From contig NC_087068.1 of NCBI RefSeq assembly GCF_963678635.1, forward strand, positions 16,123,872 through 16,187,871: a DNA stretch of 64,000 nt. The letters are read 5' to 3'. This DNA is from Symsagittifera roscoffensis. Lineage: Eukaryota; Xenacoelomorpha; Acoela; Convolutidae. The translations under genes and the position numbers were made by a program. The notes below the pieces were generated by a model that saw only the letters and a program-made list of their open reading frames with translations, was not told the DNA's origin and did no database searches. This document shows positions 1-8,512 of the stretch, piece after piece. Positions within the stretch are counted from its first letter, which is position 1. Every line of letters starts with the position of its first letter.

Positions 1-1005
1 GCAAGTCACACCGCAAGTGATGCGGATGCTGGGTGGATTGTTAGGAAGAGAAGTGACCAGAGACGACAGCACGAAGAGAACGAGAGGGATTGTAGGACAA
101 TAGTTCAGCAACTAGTATCCTCAATACCCCAAGAGATTTTAACCAGTACTTCCTACGGACAGAGAGAACAGGGGCGCAGCAAGCGAAAGAAAACCGTCAC
201 CTTTGTGGACCAGGAGAAGGAAGGTAAAAAGGTAGAACAAAATCTGCTGCAAGACTATTTGTCCGGGGAGACGAATGATGAAAAGAACCAGCGATCACAA
301 GATCAACACCCGGGACAAGGAAATTTGTCCGGGGAGTCTGAGATAGACGAGAAAACTCCTGATGAGAAACAGGACCTAGAGAACAAGGTTTTGTCCGGGG
401 AGTTCAGATGGATGCGAAGAAGGCACAGACATGATCTGGAGGAGCGTGCAGTCTCCAGCACAACCTCTTCGACGGATGATGATTCCCGAAACTCAGGAAT
501 CGATACCTATTCAGACAGGAACTCGAGTTCGGGATCAAAACTGTCAGAACTAGCGATACACACGCTACTAGTGGAAACTCGGGCAAGGGACCTGGACAGA
601 GAGGTGTACCAGGATCCTGACAGTGATCGCTACCTAATACCAAGCGAAAGAGTCTTTGACAACGCAGCGGATGACTTGGAGACGATAGCGGTATCGAAAC
701 GTTCGATAAGCCTGTTGCCGCAGAAAGAGGTAGTCAGGACTGATCTTCAGCCGTTTAAACAAGAAACACAGCCGTTGGTGAAGATTTGGTGCGTTAAGAT
801 GGAAGAAGACACACACCAGCCCAACGAGCTGAATAGTCAGATGAGGGTCATGAAGACGTACTTAAAGGCGAGATATCGACTCTCGGACCTTTTAAGGGCG
901 CAGAGAAATGATCGCATGACAAGCAACCTGAAAAGGTGGATCGAGAATGGTTCGCCGGATAAAGGGGACCTCGAGGAAGATAGTTATCGCATCCTGAGAC
1001 AATAA
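1..1005 (+). pseudogene. Pol segment between RNase H and integrase (5' end off the window)
   Basis: The frame is open from base 1 to the TAA at 1003-1005, so the real start is upstream of the window. The product is basic, then strongly acidic, and probably disordered. It carries three copies of the tetrapeptide LSGE, each encoded by the same bases (TTG TCC GGG GAG) at 259-270, 325-336 and 391-402. A basic KRKK stretch followed by TVTF near 190-204 matches a KKKVTF stretch in the equivalent region of element A (41159-41641 minus), which fixes its place between RNase H and integrase. The last 90 codons are the start of the integrase N-terminal region and belong to the tandem duplication noted separately. 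Function of the linker is unknown. Confidence 0.7.
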
Positions 1006-1293
1006 TTCATGCAGAAGGATCTTCAGCCGTTTAAACAAGAAACACAGCCGTTGGTGAAAATTTGGTGCGTTAAGATGGAAGAAGACACACACCAGCCCAA
1101 CGAGCTGAATAGTCAGATGAGGGTCATGAAGACGTACTTAAAGGCGAGATACCGACTCTCGGACCTTTTAAGGGCGCAGAGAAATGATCGCATGACAAGC
1201 AACCTGAAAAGGTGGATCGAGAATGGTTCGCCAGATAAAGGGGACCTCGAGGAAGATAGTTATCGCATCCTGAGACAATAATTCATGCAGAAG
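742..1293 (+). repeat. 276-bp direct tandem duplication inside pol
   Basis: Bases 742-1017 recur at 1018-1293 with only a few substitutions (for example 783 versus 1059). The unit is 92 codons, so frame is kept, but each copy ends in the same TAA-containing string (ATAATTCATGCAG). The unit encodes the segment just before the integrase zinc finger. The high identity says the duplication is recent relative to the decay of the element. Confidence 0.92.
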
Positions 1294-1524
1294 GAAGGGA
1301 GGTTATATTTGAACAAGGACGGGATTGTGGCTTGCAAAAGAAGGGAGGAAGACAGAGTCCTATACAAGTATAACGCGATAGTGTTACAGCAACTCTATCA
1401 GACAGAACCAGTGGCCTGGGATGAAAAAGGCATGCGAGAAATGGGTAACAGCATGTCTGTAATGCCAACAGGTCAAGGATCCAAGGAAGTTGCGATTTCC
1501 TTTACAATCGATCGAGTCGTCTGA
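1009..1524 (+). pseudogene. Damaged integrase N-terminal (zinc-binding) region
   Basis: Two short frames, 1009-1281 and 1285-1524, correspond to the integrase N-terminal region of element A (40539-40949 minus), including the shared QLYQTE. After QLYQTE the copy in A continues into an H-x4-H motif (SHDQMGHQG); that part is missing here. About 60 bases on, in another frame, a CEKWV..CL-stop-C remnant of the CC half is visible. So the HHCC finger has lost its HH half, has a stop inside the CC pair and is frameshifted against the catalytic core. Confidence 0.7.
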
Positions 1525-3139
1525 GTTCAACGAGGTGGTGCAAATAGATCACCAAAAGATATGCTTGACAGACAATGGTTTTAATCAGGTGCTGGTCATG
1601 ATAGATCATTTTACGAAGTATGCAGAGGCCGTGCCCTGCATAACAGCCTCGGCGGAAGACACATGCGACCACCTGATCAACACGTGGATAGCAAGACATG
1701 GTTGTCCGATGACGTTTCAATCGGATAATGGAACAGCTTTCGTAGGAGAGCTTACGAAAGAGCCTATGAGACGCTCACAGGTCGCTAAAGCTCACTCCAC
1801 GACATACCACCCTCAGACGAACGGCTTAGTGGAAAGACAGAATAGGACGTTAGTGTCGATGCTGAGAGTATATTGTTCCAGGTACATGACCGATTGGGAC
1901 AGATACCTTCCACAGGTGATGGGAGCATATAACAGCACGCAACACTCCACCACCGGAGTCAGTCCACACATGATGCTAACTGGACACGAAAATTCATTAC
2001 CATTAACCTTCTTCTACCCAGAGTATGAGGGAAAGAAAACGTCCCCACAGGTCTACGTGAGGGATGTGATCAGACGCCAACAGGAGTTGAACGATTTGTG
2101 TAGACGAAATACTCAGCAGGCACAGGCAAGGCAGAGGAAAAGGTTCGACAAGAAAGCAGCTGCTGCAAAGGCTTACTCGGTGGGAGACTACGTATGGGTA
2201 TTCCAGAACGTTATACCACCGAAAGGGACGAAAAAGCTCCTAAAAAAGTGGCGGGGACCCTTCATGATTACAGAGGTGCACCAGGAGGGACGCTTTTATA
2301 GACTGAGTACTGGCCGAGCCGCCCACTATGAGAACATAAAGCCACAGAATCCATCGACAGAAGACTGGTGTATACCTGCAGACATGGAAGAAGGGGATTA
2401 TCTAATGATGGATCCTGCTTGCGAGGTCAATGAAAAAGGCACCAGGGAGAAGAACGATGGAAACGAACTCGTAGAGGAAAGTACGGATACACCGCTGGAC
2501 CTGGATCCAAACGAACAGATCGAAGCGAACGATGAAACCTTACCCTACGCAGAGGAAGATTGGCAGGATCCCGAACAGATAGAGGTTCCCAAGAACTTGG
2601 AACCGGATCTTCCGTTCACGATACAGACTCGTCAGAAGGACGGGAAGAGACCAAGAAAGAAATACAATCCTTATGGTGACGACTTCGTAGTGGACAGGAT
2701 AGATCTGAAGAAGATAGTGGAGGAAGTAGTGGGTTTAGAGGAAATAACTGTGTCACAAGACATTGACATAGTCGATGATCACGACGATGAGTGGGTTGAC
2801 GACTGGTCAAAACCCGAGGTAGAATTCGACGACGAGCAACAGCAGTCATACGAACAAGACTTGACGAACCTGCGTGTCTTAGAGTGGCTGAATGAAACGA
2901 CCTCGGATCCTGAGGAGACCAGTGTCACGATTCAAGACGTAGATCGTGAAAGCATGAAAAACATCAAGACCGAACGAGATGATCCTTCCTGGGCTGCCCA
3001 GGAAGGACGACTACTCATTCCGGCTTCTAACATCGACTTGATACCCGGTATGCGATCGACGGGGACGTCGATGGATATTTTTGTCCGGGGAGTGGGGGTA
3101 GGACTTACCCACACTGAAAACTTGATAATAAAAAATTAA
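1490..3139 (+). CDS. Retroviral-type integrase, catalytic core and C-terminal module
   Basis: Integrase inserts element cDNA into the host chromosome. The catalytic triad is complete in a DD35E arrangement: D20 (VVQID), D79 (FQSDNGTAF) and E115 (TNGLVERQ), with 35 residues between the last two. The HSTTYHPQTNGLVERQNR stretch is typical of Ty3/gypsy integrases. A GPY/F-like module follows (GPF at residues 256-258). After about residue 295 the chain becomes acidic and ends in FVRGVGVGLTH, conserved in element A. The ATG at 1490 is only the first Met after a frameshift, since the true Pol start is far upstream. One base appears to be missing in the A-run near 3130, which separates this frame from the macrodomain that follows. 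Length and triad suggest recent activity. Confidence 0.9.
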   Translation: MRFPLQSIESSEFNEVVQIDHQKICLTDNGFNQVLVMIDHFTKYAEAVPCITASAEDTCDHLINTWIARHGCPMTFQSDNGTAFVGELTKEPMRRSQVAKAHSTTYHPQTNGLVERQNRTLVSMLRVYCSRYMTDWDRYLPQVMGAYNSTQHSTTGVSPHMMLTGHENSLPLTFFYPEYEGKKTSPQVYVRDVIRRQQELNDLCRRNTQQAQARQRKRFDKKAAAAKAYSVGDYVWVFQNVIPPKGTKKLLKKWRGPFMITEVHQEGRFYRLSTGRAAHYENIKPQNPSTEDWCIPADMEEGDYLMMDPACEVNEKGTREKNDGNELVEESTDTPLDLDPNEQIEANDETLPYAEEDWQDPEQIEVPKNLEPDLPFTIQTRQKDGKRPRKKYNPYGDDFVVDRIDLKKIVEEVVGLEEITVSQDIDIVDDHDDEWVDDWSKPEVEFDDEQQQSYEQDLTNLRVLEWLNETTSDPEETSVTIQDVDRESMKNIKTERDDPSWAAQEGRLLIPASNIDLIPGMRSTGTSMDIFVRGVGVGLTHTENLIIKN

Positions 3140-3702
3140 GAATTGCAAGAGAAACAGGAGACTTAGAAGCAGAAACAGGCGAAGAGCCTAAGAAACCTGG
3201 CATAGGCAGGGTAGTTGAGTCATATTTTAACTTACCAAATGAATATTCAAGTAACATAATACTAACAGACAGTGATATCATACTCACAAACAGAACATGT
3301 GCGATAGCAATCACAGCAGACATGAGTTTTAGGACAGCGCTAGCGGCAGATTTTAAGAGAGAATACAAAAACGTGGAATTCCTTTGGAAGCAAAGACCAG
3401 GGATAGGGGGCGTAGTAGCCTTACCCCCGGCGGCGTCGCAGATACCGGGAAAATACCTATGCTTCTTGGTAACGAGGGCGACGGAGAAGCAGCACGTGGA
3501 CCCAGAGAACCTAGTCTTGTCCTTGACGAGGCTGAGGGACTTCCTTGTGGAAATGGACAGGAAGGAACTCTCGCTTCCAGTGTACGATCCAAACAGAGGA
3601 AGACTGCATCCTCGGGAATTGTACGCGCTTGTACACGTGATATTCTCTGATACGAACATACAAGTATATCTACATAAGAAATTTTACTTAAGTATAGGCT
3701 GA
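3133..3702 (+). pseudogene. Macrodomain-like C-terminus of Pol (TARG1/OARD1-like)
   Basis: The frame runs from about 3133 to the stop at 3700-3702; the first Met is at 3322. By eye it follows the macrodomain layout from about 3238: a beta strand with an acidic residue (TADMS), a helix ending FKREY, GGVVALPP, the strand pair GKYLCFLVTR, PENL before a helix, then LSLPVY, a PNRGRL loop and a final VIFSDT..VYLH strand. This matches the TARG1/OARD1 type better than the MacroD type. Where TARG1 has its catalytic Asp (GLDRL) this protein has Gly (RGRL), and the post-LxT lysine is Arg, so hydrolase activity is doubtful and binding or another role is possible. In element A the same segment is in one frame with the integrase tail, so it is part of Pol; here a one-base deletion splits them. 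Fold assignment is inference. Confidence 0.68.
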
Positions 3703-3740
3703 GTGATGTGCGAGAGGGTGTTAGGCCAAAGACTAAGTTG

Positions 3741-3812
3741 TATGTATGTAATATGTGATATGTATGTTATGTGTTATGTTATGTTATGTTATGTTATGTT
3801 ATGTTATGTGTT
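3741..3812 (+). repeat. Microsatellite of TTATG/TATG units
   Basis: An imperfect TATG stretch leads into about eight tandem TTATG pentamers (3771-3810). It lies in the gap between pol and ORF3. Confidence 0.95.
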
Positions 3813-3830
3813 AGGTTATTAAGATCATGG

Positions 3831-4054
3831 GTAAGTAGGGGTTAGTGACCATGAACAACTGAATGACGATCTTAGGAATAGATCCAAAGTTTGGACTGTC
3901 CAATCTTAGGTCCAATTCCAAAATTTTAGAGACTAATTGATTTTAATAAACTTTTAGGATAAATATCTTTTTATCTGAACTGTTTTTAAGCAAATTTTAA
4001 CGATATATGTTAAGGTGAGACTGACAAGTGTGATATTTGTGACTTCTTTTCTAG
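3831..4054 (+). promoter_or_regulatory. Candidate splice donor/acceptor pair upstream of ORF3
   Basis: A consensus donor (ATGG|GTAAGT, intron start 3831) and a pyrimidine-rich acceptor (ACTTCTTTTCTAG, ending 4054) bracket 224 bases directly before the ORF3 start at 4135. ORF3 needs its own mRNA or a subgenomic splice, as env does in retroviruses; this pair could be the downstream part of such splicing. It is inferred from consensus only. No branch point was confirmed. Confidence 0.3.
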
Positions 4055-4134
4055 ATCCTGATTGATCATTTAATTACTCACTTGAGTCAAAACCTTGGAA
4101 TCGAATCGAATCAAATCAAACTTGAAAGAATAGA

Positions 4135-6438
4135 ATGGATAACTTCAACTTGGATGAATTGATGGAACTGGCAGAGGCATATGTAGGACCGATGATAGAT
4201 GCGATCTATCGTCGGCTGATCGATCGAGACTTCGCTCTGGAGGACCCAGAGGTAGTCATGTTGCTGACCGCCCTGATCAACATCTTGGGGCACGACAGCC
4301 GTGGGGACCGCCCCACGGAAGTCCTGTTGATGGCAGCATATGGAGAAAGAGGAGTAATAGACCGCCCGAACATGAGAGTGATGGGGTGGAGAAACGGGGC
4401 TCTCTCAGGGAGTGACTTGGCGAATGAGCCTGGATTGGGAAGTTCTAGGACTTATCAACCAGGTGAGATACCAATGCCCTCCAAGCCCAAACCTGGGCTT
4501 AGGAGAATGCATCGGGAGATGAACAGCGAGGCGACCTCGTCTGGTTCACCACTGAGAGCAGCTGTGCCACCAAAAAGGGCGAAAGTAGGACAGAAAGTTC
4601 AGACGAACCAAACCATGCAAGATCTGGATGAGATGAACGATGAACTGAAAAGTACGAAGAAGGAGCTGAGACTCACTAAAGAATCTATGGGAGCATTGCC
4701 GAAATCCAGTGAATACTGTGGACCGATCAAGAAGAAATCGTATGGCTATGTATCCGGGATCATAGGGATCGCGTACAATCCTTTCCTGAGTGAAGACATA
4801 CGCGATTGCTTCTTCGATTATGAGCAGGCGGTGTTGCTAAGATTCTGGACGTCCAGAATTGTAACGATTAAGAGCGTTAACAATACACAGGCCAAATTGG
4901 GACTGGTCTTGGAAGAAGAGGTGACTGCACCTTCAGTACCAAAATCCGACAAAAGAGTGGAGTTTGGGTTGGGATTCTCAGATGAACTACTGAGAACGAG
5001 CTTGATGACAGTGTGGGAATTGATGAGGCCATCATGGTGTCCTAGTCCCAACGCTGACTCAATAATACGGGCGACACAAGACGTACAGAGGGAACTGAAT
5101 GCAGACTGTAACCTGCGTGACCTCAACATCATATATAATGTGATGATAACGGCCTCTAAGAGCAACGGAGAAGATAAAGTGGAGTTGCCTGGCTGGGGAC
5201 CAGAAGACTGGGTCAAACCTGGTAGCTGTCTGGCGGAAGTCTGCGGACTGGAGGGTCACGTTTGTGGAGGTATGGACTGTGTGAAGACCCTGGAAAAACA
5301 ACACAAGCAATTGACGGTTTTGTTTGGAAACGTAGTGATGAAGGCAAGAACAGAAACGGAACTGATAGCAGATTGCCATGGAGGAACCGATGTGAATCTA
5401 GTGACTGCACTAGGATTCTACAGCATGTTTGGTTCTTTAGAGTCACTATTGAATCTAGAACAAAAACATGAGATGGTCACAGCCATCAGTGTAGAAGTAT
5501 TCCCAGGAGTTCTGCAGACTGAGCAGAAATACATAGGAAAATGGAGGGATGCAATCGAGACGGAAATGAACATTAGACACAGTGAGACTTATTGTAGACC
5601 ATCAGGAGCACGATATTTGGTGGGTTCAACATTGGCTCCAATGTGCAAGAGCAGATACCCTGTACATTTCGTAGCTGTGGACGTGAAGAGTACAAGAACG
5701 ATTGTGGATCAAGCCTTCTCAGTGCCGAAGTGTGTGAGACTGGCGAGAATGTCCGAGAAGTCATACGAGTTGCTATGTAAGATGCTCTCAGCAGTTCCAG
5801 AGAGGACCAAGGAGGAGTTGGAATCGATACTGGGAAAGAAATACATGGGATACGTGAGTGGGAACTCCAGTGACTTTGAGAGACAGAAACAGAGAGGATC
5901 AACTGTTACAGATTACAATACAGTAGACGAGAATGATGAAGTCCACCGAGTGATGATGGAAGTGGAACCATTGCTGGAAGCTTCGGGAAAACGTAATTGG
6001 AGGAGCATCATGTTGACGCATGACGAGTTTCCTTGCCACTGCTTGCTGCAGACCTGGTGGTATCCCAAGCGTAGTAATCTGATGTTGATCTGGGACTCTG
6101 GAGAGCTGCTCTCCATGGGTTTACCAGACTCATCACAGCCCATAACAATAGTGATAGTGGGAGTTATGATGGCGATACGATGGCTGGAAGCTCATGTGAA
6201 AGAAAATAACAGACAGGAGGCACCGACGAGAGAACAGTTGCGGAAGTTAGATTGTCTAAAAGATTTAGATCTTTTTGAGACAATGTGCAAAGTTCTAAAC
6301 ATTCCGATGGAAGTGAAGAAGATATGGGCGAGGAAACGATTGATGCCATGGTTCAGAGCTAACATGACTGCATGGTTGTATGAATATGCGAAAAAGCATA
6401 TTATGTCGAAGCATGGCAGAGTGTACAGTGAATATTAG
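4135..6438 (+). CDS. ORF3 of E1: 767-residue protein of unknown fold
   Basis: Uninterrupted 767 codons in the env position, after pol and before the PPT. The ATG at 4135 is supported because the N-terminus (residues 1-115) aligns with the start of ORF3 in element A (shared features include DLA.NPGL and a following Pro-rich patch). Residues 130-200 are charged and helical. From residue 203 (YGYVSGIIGIAYNPFL) the protein matches the C-terminal half of ORF3 in A, C and E2. A conserved CX4CX6CX4C cluster lies at C365, C370, C377 and C382 and may bind zinc. SVPKCVRLARMS and CHCLLQTWWYP (C634, C636) are also conserved. Compared with A it lacks the middle of ORF3, including both SGNH-type domains, so it is an internally deleted or short form. 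No signal peptide or clear membrane segment. I do not recognise the family; enzymatic role unknown. Confidence 0.85.
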   Translation: MDNFNLDELMELAEAYVGPMIDAIYRRLIDRDFALEDPEVVMLLTALINILGHDSRGDRPTEVLLMAAYGERGVIDRPNMRVMGWRNGALSGSDLANEPGLGSSRTYQPGEIPMPSKPKPGLRRMHREMNSEATSSGSPLRAAVPPKRAKVGQKVQTNQTMQDLDEMNDELKSTKKELRLTKESMGALPKSSEYCGPIKKKSYGYVSGIIGIAYNPFLSEDIRDCFFDYEQAVLLRFWTSRIVTIKSVNNTQAKLGLVLEEEVTAPSVPKSDKRVEFGLGFSDELLRTSLMTVWELMRPSWCPSPNADSIIRATQDVQRELNADCNLRDLNIIYNVMITASKSNGEDKVELPGWGPEDWVKPGSCLAEVCGLEGHVCGGMDCVKTLEKQHKQLTVLFGNVVMKARTETELIADCHGGTDVNLVTALGFYSMFGSLESLLNLEQKHEMVTAISVEVFPGVLQTEQKYIGKWRDAIETEMNIRHSETYCRPSGARYLVGSTLAPMCKSRYPVHFVAVDVKSTRTIVDQAFSVPKCVRLARMSEKSYELLCKMLSAVPERTKEELESILGKKYMGYVSGNSSDFERQKQRGSTVTDYNTVDENDEVHRVMMEVEPLLEASGKRNWRSIMLTHDEFPCHCLLQTWWYPKRSNLMLIWDSGELLSMGLPDSSQPITIVIVGVMMAIRWLEAHVKENNRQEAPTREQLRKLDCLKDLDLFETMCKVLNIPMEVKKIWARKRLMPWFRANMTAWLYEYAKKHIMSKHGRVYSEY

Positions 6439-6783
6439 CTGGACATTGGAGCAGGAGCTTTTAAGCGAGCTCTCGTGACTCATCGGAATGCAGTGACCAT
6501 CGCTGTGAAAAGAATTTCCAGGACGAGTGAACGTAGTGGAAAGGAGAAAGCAGAGATGTTAAAGGAAGATTTGGAGAGAAACGTGACGTTGTGTCTCCAC
6601 AACAGCTTCTGCAGGAACAGAGAATCTAACGTGGATCCCCTACCTTGTTGCAAACAGAGGGTAGAAGAGCAGAAGTGTTGGAGGACGGCTTCCAGCAGCG
6701 TCAGGATTGCTAACGATGTGTTACAAGATACGGAGACTGAGAGTGCAGAGTCAGTATCACAGGAGGAAGAAATGGAACATTGA
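6439..6783 (+). pseudogene. C-terminal tail of E1 ORF3 beyond one stop codon
   Basis: The frame of ORF3 continues after the TAG at 6436-6438 for about 115 codons to a TGA near 6781-6783. This tail aligns with the end of ORF3 in element C (50809-51117): a THRNAVT stretch, then a Ser/Arg-Val-rich segment, an EDL..NV.L(C)LHNSFC.NRES segment and an acidic end. The TAG is therefore a recent nonsense mutation, or a readthrough site. The full product would be about 880 residues. Confidence 0.75.
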
Positions 6784-7593
6784 CGAATGACCGAAAAGCA
6801 AGATGGGAAAAAAGAGACAAAAATTAGAAGAATTTAGAAGTTTTAGAACTTCTAAACGACGAAAAAAGAAGAGAACAAAGGAGTAATGAAGGAAAAGTTA
6901 AAACGCAGAATTGTTTTATGTGTGTGAAAAAACTCAAGTGAGAAACCAAGCAACCAAGTTGTAATTGAAAACTGAAACATTTAGTTGAGTTTTGAAATTG
7001 TTGCATTTATAAATTTGCATTTTGATTTTAGTCGAGTGGCTTTAGAGACACTCACTTACTATTTATTTAGAAAGGCTTAAGTGAAGGAGTATATTAAAAT
7101 ATTCCAGCCTGCATGACTGTTTTTAATCAGCTAGGAGAACTGATCACTTTGTGGTGACATGGAAGGCTTGAGTAATCTCTCGAAGAGGGAGATTGTTTCA
7201 TTGTTCTTGCTAACCTCAGAGTTTCTTAGTTTTAGTATTCAGGACAATAACAAGCAAGATTTCCGAAGGGAAAAGCATATTAGGAAAATTTTAGCTTGTT
7301 GGTTGGCAGGACTGTCCTGCAAGCCAGCACCTTTTAAACCTAAGAGAAAAAATTTTTATCGGGACCTTGACACTGGAAGTCAGAAAATATGTTTTATCTT
7401 CGGTCATATCCTCAATGTGCAGATTAATGAAAGAATTTGAAGGCTATAGTGATGTAGTATGATGCCATTTATATTCTGCAGTGAGTCGATGTGACGTGGG
7501 TAAAAGTAATTTCGTGCATTTTGTAAATTCTGTTCGATGACACTGTATCTATTTTACGAACATTGCGTGATTCAATGAGGACATTGACCGGTC
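6784..7593 (+). other. A/T-rich non-coding stretch between ORF3 and PPT
   Basis: No supported gene. Related sequence occurs inverted at about 10764-11600, so it belongs to the element and is not an insertion. The 93-codon frame at 7159-7440 has no counterpart in E2 and no recognisable motif, so I do not call it. Confidence 0.6.
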
Positions 7594-7606
7594 TGTCCGG
7601 GGAGTA
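7594..7606 (+). promoter_or_regulatory. Polypurine tract and LTR junction of E1
   Basis: TGTCCGGGGAGTA immediately precedes a TGTG start. The same CCGGGGAG-TA-TGTG order is found at 50401-50413 and 22331-22341 (minus), and with one change at 10752-10763 (minus), each time downstream of an ORF3 end and at the start of an LTR-like block. This is where plus-strand priming of reverse transcription is expected. Confidence 0.72.
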
Positions 7607-8512
7607 TGTGACATTCGACCAGAATGTGAAAAATGCAATCTCTGCGGAATTCGAAATTTTAGCAGCGAGCCTTCCGAATTGGTGATTTTGAGGGATTGGC
7701 GACGTTATTTGAACGATGGGACAAAACGTGAAGGTTGAAGGATTCGGGAATTGCTAATTTTTAAATTTTCGAAGTGATTACGTAACATTTCTGAGAAACG
7801 TCAGAAACGTCCATTTTGGCAAAAAGGTCGAAGAAAAACACAACAACATTAGTTGCGCGGACGATAACTACGAGAATCGTGATCAAAAAACAACAGCAGA
7901 TTGCAGGAATAGCAGAGAACGTTCCGAGTTGCAACTATTGTGTCGCTACAATAGTTGCAAGGCCGTTGCAGACAACGGTGAAGGGTGAAGGACATCCGTC
8001 CGGATTACGAAGAAATCAAGATTAACGAGCTTGATTCAGTGGATTCAAGAATCCGGAAGGGTTTCGGAACTGAAACTAGTATTCTTTTATATAAACTTTT
8101 AGCTTCTTGTCATGTCCTGAATTGAATTTAATTAACAACTGGATTCATTTTGATAAGGATGAGAAGCTAGGAGTTGGGGGAAAGGGTTGATCCATCTTCG
8201 ATGGAGATGATGATTTTTATCTACTGAACAAAAACAATAGTAATATAATAAGTAGTTGTAGCCCTGTTTTTAGGAGTGACCTCGTGGTCTGGGGATACTG
8301 AGACCCAGCCATGAGCTCACTATTTCTGCATGTAATTAAGTTAATTTGAGTGTTTTGACCGAAGCCGAAAGCAGTAACGTTTTTGTCGATCCGATGTTAG
8401 AAAAGACCACCGAAAGTACTGGCTTGGTAGAGACGGTGAAAAGCATATAAAGCTCTGTTTAGACGTTAGCCAGTCGTCTTAGGACTTAGTTTTATTTTCC
8501 GTCGATATGTAT
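7607..8512 (+). repeat. 3' LTR-like block of E1
   Basis: Starts TGTGACATT after the PPT. Inverted homology to E2 (9889-10752) runs to about TTTTATTTTCCGTCG.TATGTA and then stops abruptly in both, which sets the far end near 8512. A TATA-like CATATAAAG at 8446-8454 lies about 60 bp before that end and could be the LTR promoter. No second LTR of E1 is in the window, so the exact ends, terminal inverted bases and target duplication cannot be verified. Confidence 0.6.

Larger units (their letters stand above)
1..8512 (+). mobile_element. E1: 5'-truncated giant Ty3/gypsy-type element
   Basis: Seen: on the + strand, in order, the tail of a pol reading frame, a DD35E integrase, a macrodomain-like segment, a long ORF3, a purine-rich tract and an LTR-like block. 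Gag, protease, RT and RNase H would lie before base 1. The same order occurs on the - strand in element A, which makes this one family and not a chance set of ORFs. Damage in this copy: a 276-bp in-frame duplication, deletion of the HH part of the integrase zinc finger, a one-base loss before the macrodomain and one stop late in ORF3. Despite this it has the longest uninterrupted frames in the window (549 and 767 codons). Confidence 0.85.

Noticed and set aside
4135..6438. ORF3 as a retroviral-type Env
   Set aside because: The position fits, but there is no signal peptide, fusion peptide or transmembrane anchor. The SGNH and coiled-coil content in A also argues against it.
7159..7440. 93-codon ORF after ORF3 of E1
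   Set aside because: Not kept in the inverted relative E2 and without a motif; probably chance.
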